From positions 434,001 to 498,000 of the forward strand of contig CP076053.1 of the NCBI GenBank assembly GCA_018672315.1: a stretch of DNA of 64,000 bases. The letters are read 5' to 3'. How positions within the stretch are numbered: the stretch's first letter is position 1; every line of letters starts with the position of its first letter. This DNA is from Nocardioidaceae bacterium. GTDB taxonomy: Bacteria > Actinomycetota > Actinomycetes > Propionibacteriales > Nocardioidaceae. The notes beneath the pieces were generated by a model that saw nothing but the letters and a program-made list of their open reading frames with translations, did not search any database and was not told where the DNA came from. Of the stretch, positions 58,484-64,000 are shown piece after piece. Made by a program: the position numbers and the translations under genes.

Positions 58484-60529
58484 GTGGAGCGGACCCTGGA
58501 CGACCCCGTCACCGGGCGTGTCCTCGACGGCCGCTACGAGGTCGGCATGCGCATCGCCCGCGGCGGCATGGCCACGGTCTACGAGGGCCTGGACCTGCGC
58601 CTGGACCGTCCCGTCGCGATCAAGGTGATGCACGCCGGCCTCGCCGACGACGCCGACTACGTACGCCGCTTCAACCGCGAGGCCCGTTCGGCCGCCCGGC
58701 TGGTGCACCCGAACGTCGTCGCGGTCTTCGACCAGGGCGAGGACGACGGCACCCTCTTCCTCGTCATGGAGTACGTGCCGGGTCGCACCCTGCGCGACCT
58801 CATCCGCAGCCAGGGGGCGCAGAGTCCGAAGCAGGCCCTGGCCCTGGCGGAGCCCGTGCTCTCGGCGCTGGCCGCGGCCCACCGCGCCGGCGTCGTGCAC
58901 CGCGACGTGAAACCCGAGAACGTGCTGATCTCCGACGACGGCCAGCTCAAGGTCGCCGACTTCGGACTCTCTCGCACCGTCTCGGGCGAGACCCAGCACA
59001 CCGCCACGGGCGCGGTGCTCATCGGCACCGTCTCCTACCTGGCCCCCGAGCTGCTGACCGACGGCAAGGGCGACGCCCGTGCCGACGTGTACGCCGCGGG
59101 CGTCCTCCTCCACGAGCTGCTGACCGGCGTCAAGCCGCACCAGGGCGACTCCCCGATCCAGGTGGCGTGGCGCCACGTGCACGAGGACGTCCCCGCCCCC
59201 TCCCGGCTCGTCCCCGACCTGCCGGACTACGTCGACGCCCTGGTCGCCCGGGCCACCGCGCGCGACCCCGACGCCCGGGCGGCGGACGCGTCCGTGCTGC
59301 TGCACCAGCTGCGTCGCGTACGCAACGCGCTCGCCCACGGCCTGGCCGAGGACAGCGAGCTGACCGCCGACCTCTCCCCGGTGCGCGACGTCGTGCCGGT
59401 CGAGGACGGCTTCGGCGACGCGCTCGAGGGACCCGACGCCACCGACGAGCTCGAGGAGGCCGACCGACCGACGCGCTTCCCCCGTGAGGGGTACGTCGTC
59501 GCGGTGTCCGAGGGCGTTCCGGCCGACGCCGCGGCCGACGGTGAGCTCACCACGACGCTGTCGACGAGCGACGTACGCCGGGTCGCGGAGCACACCTCTC
59601 CCACGACCCCTCAGGCGTCGTCGGCCGTGACCTCGGCCGCGCGGCGCTCCCGGCGTCGCCGGGCGCTGCTGCCCGTCGCGCTCGTGCTCGCGATGGTCGT
59701 CGGTGGGCTCGCCTGGTGGTTCGGCCTCGGCCGCTACACCACCACCCCGGCCCTGGTGACGCTGACGCCCGCTGCGGCGGAGGACCGCGTGGAGGAGGCC
59801 GGGCTGTCCTTCACGGTCTCGGGCCGGGACTGGTCCGAGACCGTGCCCGCGGGTCAGGTGCTGCGCCAGACACCGGGCGCCGGCGACCGCGCCCTGTCCG
59901 ACGAGAGGGTGTCGGTGGTCATCTCCCGGGGCCCCGAGCGCTACCTCGTGCCCGAGCTCTCCGGTCTCGAGCAGGCCGACGCGACCGCGCTGCTGGAGGA
60001 GACGAACCTGCAGGTCGGCGGGGTCACCGAGCGGTTCTCCGGCCGTGTCGCCGAGGGCGTCGTCATCAGCTCCGACCCCGTCGTCCTGACCTCGCTGCGC
60101 CCCGGGTCGGCGGTCGACCTCGTGGTCTCGCGCGGGCAGCGGCCCATCGACGTCCCCGATGTCACCGGCCTGCCGCAGCAGCGCGCGGAGCGGCGCATCG
60201 ACAACGCGAACCTCACCGCCACGACCACCCGCCAGAACGACGACGACGTGCCGCGGGGCCAGGTCATCAGCCAGACCCCTGCCGACGGCACGCTCTTCCG
60301 CGGCGACGAGGTCGCTCTGGTGGTCTCCGACGGGCCCGAGCTGGTCGCCGTCCCCGACGTGACCGGCGCCGGGGTCGCCGACGCGCGGGCCGAGATGGAG
60401 GCCGCCGGCTTCCGCGTGGCGACCCGCAACAGCGCGGTCTACGTGGGCCTGCAGTACGTGCTCTCCACCGACCCCGGCGAGGGCTCGATGGCGCCTCGGG
60501 GGTCGCTGATCACCCTCGTCCTCGTCTGA
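58484..60529 (+). CDS. pknL: PknL-like Ser/Thr kinase with PASTA domains
   Basis: 681 residues. Cytoplasmic Hanks-type kinase (about 18-275): nucleotide loop ARGGMATVYEG, Lys47 in VAIKVM, catalytic Asp141 in HRDVKPENVL, DFG at 159-161, and an activation loop with several Thr. A juxtamembrane linker follows, a transmembrane helix (about 390-415, LLPVALVLAMVVGGLAWWF), then four PASTA repeats (starting TTTPALVTL, YLVPELSGL, IDVPDVTGL and VAVPDVTGA) outside the cell, which in the family bind wall fragments. GTG start at 58484. It is followed by nfo. Confidence 0.92.
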   Translation: MERTLDDPVTGRVLDGRYEVGMRIARGGMATVYEGLDLRLDRPVAIKVMHAGLADDADYVRRFNREARSAARLVHPNVVAVFDQGEDDGTLFLVMEYVPGRTLRDLIRSQGAQSPKQALALAEPVLSALAAAHRAGVVHRDVKPENVLISDDGQLKVADFGLSRTVSGETQHTATGAVLIGTVSYLAPELLTDGKGDARADVYAAGVLLHELLTGVKPHQGDSPIQVAWRHVHEDVPAPSRLVPDLPDYVDALVARATARDPDARAADASVLLHQLRRVRNALAHGLAEDSELTADLSPVRDVVPVEDGFGDALEGPDATDELEEADRPTRFPREGYVVAVSEGVPADAAADGELTTTLSTSDVRRVAEHTSPTTPQASSAVTSAARRSRRRRALLPVALVLAMVVGGLAWWFGLGRYTTTPALVTLTPAAAEDRVEEAGLSFTVSGRDWSETVPAGQVLRQTPGAGDRALSDERVSVVISRGPERYLVPELSGLEQADATALLEETNLQVGGVTERFSGRVAEGVVISSDPVVLTSLRPGSAVDLVVSRGQRPIDVPDVTGLPQQRAERRIDNANLTATTTRQNDDDVPRGQVISQTPADGTLFRGDEVALVVSDGPELVAVPDVTGAGVADARAEMEAAGFRVATRNSAVYVGLQYVLSTDPGEGSMAPRGSLITLVLV

Positions 60530-60554
60530 GGGAGCCGGCTGTCAGGGTGGACCG

Positions 60555-61457
60555 GTGAGGAACCCGATCGGCAGTCATGTCCCCGTCGGTGCGGGCCTGG
60601 TCAAGGGCACGTTGCGCACCGCCGCCGACCTCGGCTGCGAGGCGGTGCAGGTCTTCCTGGGCAACCCTCGCGGCTGGAAGGCCTCCGCCGGGGACCCGGC
60701 GGTCGACGCGGCGTACGCGCAGGCGTCCCGGGAGGCGGGCGTCCGCACCTTCGTGCACGCGCCGTACCTGGTGAACCTCGGGTCACCGACGACCGCGACG
60801 TACGAGAAGTCCGTCGGTGCGGTCGCCCACAACCTCGGGCGCACCGCGGCGATCGGGGCGGAGGGACTGGTCGTGCACACCGGCTCCAGCGTCGCCGAGG
60901 GCGGCTTCGAGTCCGGGCTGCGGCAGGTGCGCGAGGGCCTCCTGCCGCTCCTCGACACGCTCGCCGGGCAGGCCGACCGCGAGGGGGCGTACGCCTCGGC
61001 AGGGACCCCCGGGGTCCCCCGCCTGCTGCTGGAGCCGACCGCCGGCCAGGGCCGCTCGCTGTGCGCCGGCGTCGAGGACCTCGGGGCGTACCTCGAGGCG
61101 CTCGACTTCCACCCCGCGCTCGGCATCTGCCTCGACACCTGCCACGTGTACGCCGCGGGCGCACCGCTCGACGAGGTCGGCGGCACCACCGCGACCCTGG
61201 ACCGCCTGTGGGAGGTCACCGCACGCGACGGAGTCCGGGTGCCGCTCGTCCTGGTGCACGCCAACGACTCCAAGGACCCCCGCGGCTCGATGCGCGACCG
61301 CCACGAGCGGATCGGCGAGGGCACCATCGGTGTCGGAGCCTTCACCGAGCTGTTGGCGCACCGGAGCACCGACGGGGTGCCGCTGGTGCTGGAGACGCCC
61401 GACAGCAACAAGGAGGCCGCCCAGGTGCGGCTGCTGCAGCAGCTGCGCGCGGCCTGA
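60555..61457 (+). CDS. nfo: Endonuclease IV (AP endonuclease)
   Basis: Zinc-dependent apurinic/apyrimidinic endonuclease of the Nfo family for base excision repair. 300 residues in a TIM-barrel: IGSHVPVGAGLVKGTLRTA, VHAPYLVNLGSP, LVVHTGSSVAEG, LEPTAGQGRSL, GICLDTCHVYAAG, VHANDSKDPRGSMRDRHERIGEGTIG (metal motif NDSKDPRGSMRDRHERIGEG) and LVLETPDSNKE. All are metal-binding stretches of the family. GTG start at 60555, 25 bp after the kinase gene. The downstream gene is convergent. Confidence 0.94.
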   Translation: MRNPIGSHVPVGAGLVKGTLRTAADLGCEAVQVFLGNPRGWKASAGDPAVDAAYAQASREAGVRTFVHAPYLVNLGSPTTATYEKSVGAVAHNLGRTAAIGAEGLVVHTGSSVAEGGFESGLRQVREGLLPLLDTLAGQADREGAYASAGTPGVPRLLLEPTAGQGRSLCAGVEDLGAYLEALDFHPALGICLDTCHVYAAGAPLDEVGGTTATLDRLWEVTARDGVRVPLVLVHANDSKDPRGSMRDRHERIGEGTIGVGAFTELLAHRSTDGVPLVLETPDSNKEAAQVRLLQQLRAA

Positions 61458-61504
61458 GCGACGCCCTCGACGCGGCCTGGCGACCGGCCGGCGGCGCCCT
61501 GGTG

Positions 61505-62467
61505 TCAGCGCCCGCCGATGACGGACGCGAACGCGCCGCGGGGCGCCCTCACGCGGTTCACGACGTCGCCGGCGTCCGAGCCGATCGTGTCGATGACGAC
61601 GGGGCCGGCAGCGCTCTGGCAGAGCAGTCGCTGCGTCGTGCGCCAGTCCTGGCAGAACGGCACGGCAGCCGCGTCCGGCACCCGCACGCCGCGGGCGTTG
61701 CGGCGCTCGCCGGTGGCGGCGTCGAGCCGGACGATCCGCAGGAACGTGTCGCCGCCGCGGGAACGGGTGCGGATGACGGTCACCCGGTCGCGGATCACGG
61801 CCAGCTCGGCGACCTCGTCCGAGCCGACCCGCTTGGTCCACAGCTCGGCGCCGTCTGCGGCGTACCGCTCGAGAACGATGGCGACCGACTGGAAGCTGCT
61901 CGCGACCACCGACCCGTCGTCGAAGACGTGCGCGTTCGTGTAGCCACCCTCGAAGGACGAGAGGCCGCGCCGCAGCACGGTGCGCTCGTCCGTGTTCACG
62001 TCGTAGGTGACCAGGTCCGAGCGGTAGGCCCCGGCGTCGCCCCGGTCCGTGGGCACCCGCTCCTCCTCCAACACGGCGATGGTGCTGCGTCCGACCTGGC
62101 CGAGGCCGAGCAGCTTCTGGTTGTCGACGCCGCGACCGGGCTCGAGCCGGAAAGTGCTCTCCAGGTCGCGCGTGAGCACGCGACCGTCGTCGGTCTCCCA
62201 CACGACGCGCTGGCCGGCGGCGTACGCGACCCTCGCACCGTTCCGCTGGACCACGGTGCGTCCCTCGCCGGGCTCACGCACGGTGATGTGGCGGTCGCCG
62301 GCGACGACGAGGCCGCGGTCACCGACGAACGCCGCGGGGTTCCCGGCGGCTGCGGCGGGCGACGTACCCAGGGCGGTCAGTCCGGCGGTCGCGCCGGCCA
62401 GGGCCACGGTCACGGCCGCGGTGCGGGTGCTGGTGGTGCTGGTGGTGCGGGTGCGGGTGGCGCTCAT
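61505..62467 (-). CDS. Secreted protein, paralogue of 62600-63724
   Basis: 320 residues with a Sec-type signal peptide: Arg/Thr-rich start, hydrophobic stretch AAVTVALAGATAGLTALGT and AAAAG cleavage region. The mature part is beta-rich with repeated short strands, as in a beta-propeller (for example TDRLV-like YRSDLVTYDVNTDERTVL, LERYAADGAELWTKRV, LRIVRLDAATGERR). A Cys pair near the end (PFCQDW and RLLCQS) matches the paralogue. I do not recognise a named family. It is regulated, I infer, by the CACCnnGGTG pair upstream. Confidence 0.75.
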   Translation of the reverse strand: MSATRTRTTSTTSTRTAAVTVALAGATAGLTALGTSPAAAAGNPAAFVGDRGLVVAGDRHITVREPGEGRTVVQRNGARVAYAAGQRVVWETDDGRVLTRDLESTFRLEPGRGVDNQKLLGLGQVGRSTIAVLEEERVPTDRGDAGAYRSDLVTYDVNTDERTVLRRGLSSFEGGYTNAHVFDDGSVVASSFQSVAIVLERYAADGAELWTKRVGSDEVAELAVIRDRVTVIRTRSRGGDTFLRIVRLDAATGERRNARGVRVPDAAAVPFCQDWRTTQRLLCQSAAGPVVIDTIGSDAGDVVNRVRAPRGAFASVIGGR

Positions 62468-62564
62468 GGTCGCTCCTCAGGTGGGCATCGGGTGTCTGTC
62501 TGACGTCTTCGACTCTCCCGGCGACCCGGGCCCGGCTCCAGGCGTCCTCGGGCTCGTTCTGCAG

Positions 62565-62594
62565 CACCGAGGTGTGAGCACCCACACCCGGGTG
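62565..62594 (-). promoter_or_regulatory. Paired CACCnnGGTG palindromes upstream of 61505-62467
   Basis: CACCGAGGTG at 62565-62574 and CACCCGGGTG at 62585-62594, start-to-start 20 bp, about 98-127 bp before the gene. The same pair occurs before the paralogue. Confidence 0.75.
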
Positions 62595-62599
62595 AGCGC

Positions 62600-63724
62600 T
62601 CAGCCGCTCGTCGCGACCGCGGTCACCACCGCGTCCGGTGGGCCGCGAAGCTGCTCGAGGGCTCCGATGTCGTCACCGCGCACCGTGACCGCTCGGGGGC
62701 CTCGTCCGGTGGTGCACGCGAGCCGGTCGGCGTCGTACCAGTCGGGGCACTCCAGCCGAGCGCTCACCCTCGCATCCAGGGTGATCCGCGAGGAGTTCTT
62801 CGGGCTGCCGTCGGGGGCGTAGGTCTGCACCCGCAGACGGTCGAGGGCCCGGGTCGGCCCCCTCTGCGGCATCACCACTGCGAGCCGGTCGCCGATCGCG
62901 GCGAAGGTGGACGCCTGGTCCTCGGCGACGCGTACGCTCCACAGCTCGCCGCGGCCGGGGTCGAGCCGGTGCAGCGTGGTGACGACGGATGACTGCCGCT
63001 CGGCCGCGACGTCCCCGTCGTCGAGCAGGTGCGCGGAGAGCCACCCCGCCTCGAAGGCGGACCGGCCCTCGTCCAGGACGGCGCGCCCGCCGTCGCGCAG
63101 GTCGATGACCACGAGGCGGTCGGTGAGGTCGGTACGGGTCTCGCCCGGCACGTCCTCGGCGACCAGCGCCACGGGACGGCCGTCGAGGCCGCCGGCGCCG
63201 AGCAGGCGCGCCACCGAGGCGTCGTCGGGCAGCGCCACCCGGCGGTCCTCGCGCGGCGACCACACGCGCACCTCCCCACCGTCGCTCGACGGTGACGAGG
63301 CGGTCTCGTACGCGACCAGGTCGTCGACGCCGTGCGCGACGCGTGCTGCGACGTCCGTCACCGTCGTGTCGGAGCCGTCGACGCGGCGCACGACTCCGTC
63401 GCGCGACGCGACGACGTACGCGCGTGGGCCGAAGGTCGGCTCACCGAAGGTCTCCTCGGGTGCAGAGGAGGACGTCGGCGTCCTCGACGGGTCCGGAGGG
63501 TCCGGGGGGTCCGGGGGGTCCGGGGGCGCCGGGTCAGGAGTCGACGGGCGGGCGGCTTCGACGGGGGCGCTGCCCTCGCTGCCGGTCCGGGGCGGGTCGG
63601 TCGCCCGGTTCCCGTCGCCCCCGCCACCGACGAGCAGCGCTGTCGCACCGATCGTCAGCGCCACCAGCACGGCGAGCAGGACCGTCAGCGCACGGTTCGT
63701 GGTGGACAAGCGGCCGTACGACAT
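62600..63724 (-). CDS. Membrane-anchored protein, paralogue of 61505-62467
   Basis: 374 residues: cytoplasmic N-terminus, one membrane helix (about 12-33, LTVLLAVLVALTIGATALLVGG), a Pro/Asp/Thr linker with PPD repeats, and an extracytoplasmic beta-rich domain. Similar blocks run in the same order as in the neighbour: TDRLVVIDLRDGGRAVLDEG, SAFEAGWLSAHLLDDGDVAA, LHRLDPGRGELWSVRV and CPDWYDADRLAC. So the genes are tandem duplicates that diverged, one secreted and one anchored. ATG at 63722-63724 follows GAGGAGG. Function unknown; extracytoplasmic beta-propeller-like. Confidence 0.78.
   Translation of the reverse strand: MSYGRLSTTNRALTVLLAVLVALTIGATALLVGGGGDGNRATDPPRTGSEGSAPVEAARPSTPDPAPPDPPDPPDPPDPSRTPTSSSAPEETFGEPTFGPRAYVVASRDGVVRRVDGSDTTVTDVAARVAHGVDDLVAYETASSPSSDGGEVRVWSPREDRRVALPDDASVARLLGAGGLDGRPVALVAEDVPGETRTDLTDRLVVIDLRDGGRAVLDEGRSAFEAGWLSAHLLDDGDVAAERQSSVVTTLHRLDPGRGELWSVRVAEDQASTFAAIGDRLAVVMPQRGPTRALDRLRVQTYAPDGSPKNSSRITLDARVSARLECPDWYDADRLACTTGRGPRAVTVRGDDIGALEQLRGPPDAVVTAVATSG
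63488..63528. repeat. 9-bp in-frame repeat in the anchored paralogue
   Basis: GTCCGGGGG is repeated about four times on the plus strand, encoding PDP/PPD units in the linker after the membrane helix. Confidence 0.85.
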
Positions 63725-63805
63725 GCTGCCTCCTCGACGTGGCTGACCCCTCCAGCATCCGTGTCTCCCGCTCGCGCCACGAGGTGCCGCGGGTGTCGTC
63801 GTCGG

Positions 63806-63836
63806 CACCGGGGTGAGCGCGTACGACACCGAGGTG
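63806..63836 (-). promoter_or_regulatory. Paired CACCnnGGTG palindromes upstream of 62600-63724
   Basis: CACCGGGGTG at 63806-63815 and CACCGAGGTG at 63827-63836, start-to-start 21 bp; the second extends to CGACACC-GA-GGTGTCG (63824-63839). They lie 82-112 bp before the gene. Confidence 0.75.
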
Positions 63837-63859
63837 TCGCCCGGACCGGGTCCCCGGGC

Positions 63860-64000
63860 TCAGCCGGTCGAGACCAGCCCCCTGCGCAGCGCCTCGCGGG
63901 CGAGGCGGTCCCGCTTCTGGTGTGGTGGCAGCTCCGTGAGGTCGAAGCGTGCGTACAGCTGTCGCAGGTGCGCCTTGACCGCGTCGACGGAGAGGAACAG
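63860..64000 (-). CDS. C-terminus of LuxR/FHA-type helix-turn-helix regulator (partial)
   Basis: Only the last 46 codons are inside the window, open to its right edge. The visible part, LSVDAVKAHLRQLYARFDL and LPPHQKRDRLAREALRRGLV, is a winged or LuxR-like DNA-recognition helix-turn-helix of the type found at the C-terminus of actinobacterial FHA/LuxR regulators. It is upstream of the paralogue pair and on the same strand, and is a candidate to bind the CACCnnGGTG sites. The rest lies beyond 64000. Confidence 0.7.
   Translation of the reverse strand: MFLSVDAVKAHLRQLYARFDLTELPPHQKRDRLAREALRRGLVSTG

Noticed and set aside
56456-59593. 1045-codon minus-strand frame over the synthase and kinase genes
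   Set aside because: Crosses three well-supported genes on both strands, with low-complexity composition; only a small in-frame section overlaps metF.

Overview
This window is a high-GC (about 70%) actinobacterial chromosome segment. Gene content and order point to the Propionibacteriales, most likely a Nocardioides-type organism. The evidence is an actinobacterial division and cell wall (dcw) cluster with wag31, sepF and an mraW-type leader, a translational T-box before a eukaryote-like ileS, a LexA box of the form TCGAAC-N4-GTTCGA, and a metF / polyprenyl synthase / Rv2175c / PknL neighbourhood like that of Mycobacterium. The hexamer CGTACG is strikingly frequent throughout, except in the first 1.2 kb. 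The genus is an inference from sequence style, not from a search.

Layout. 1-1163: the end of a lower-GC gene of unknown function plus a gene-free stretch, probably the edge of an acquired island. 1164-4885 (minus): histidine genes hisD-hisC-hisB-hisH in an overlapping operon that stops abruptly at hisH. 5011-9773: small housekeeping genes (Lon-like domain protein, VOC protein, YbaK, dienelactone hydrolase, DUF3352, membrane protein) with a 36-bp tandem repeat between the convergent ybaK and dienelactone hydrolase genes. 9761-17208 (minus): dnaE1, a lipoprotein, a GNAT/chorismate mutase fusion, an RluA-type pseudouridine synthase, lspA and a DksA/TraR protein. 17400-20823 (plus): T-box and ileS.

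20895-40976 (minus) is a full dcw cluster, transcribed mraZ, small membrane protein, rsmH, ftsL, ftsI, murE, murF, mraY, murD, ftsW, murG, murC, ftsQ, ftsZ, pgeF, yggS, sepF, yggT, wag31. Most neighbours overlap by 1-4 bp. The exceptions are the mraZ-rsmH gap, which holds a structured RNA of the mraW type, and the ftsQ-ftsZ gap, which holds a 21-bp tandem array and the likely ftsZ promoter.

41302-46024 (plus) is a MoxR ATPase / DUF58 / transglutaminase operon. 46064-53712 (minus) is a DUF3040 gene followed by an SOS mutagenesis cluster, transcribed from a perfect LexA box: DUF6504 protein, SAV_6107-type HEPN protein, dnaE2, methyltransferase, dinB. 54048-61457 holds a desaturase-like flavoprotein, an undescribed 54-aa ORF, metF, a polyprenyl synthase, an Rv2175c-type DNA-binding protein, its likely cognate kinase PknL, and endonuclease IV. 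61505-64000 holds two paralogous exported or membrane-anchored proteins, each preceded by a pair of CACCnnGGTG palindromes, and the C-terminus of a helix-turn-helix regulator.

Functionally the window joins septum and wall synthesis with replication and repair (DnaE1, DnaE2, DinB, Nfo), histidine synthesis and isoprenoid/one-carbon metabolism. The points most worth following are the GNAT/chorismate mutase fusion with an intact catalytic set, the DNA-level CGTACG signature, the paired palindromes before the two paralogues, the LexA-controlled cluster without an ImuB, and the unreported-looking small ORFs.
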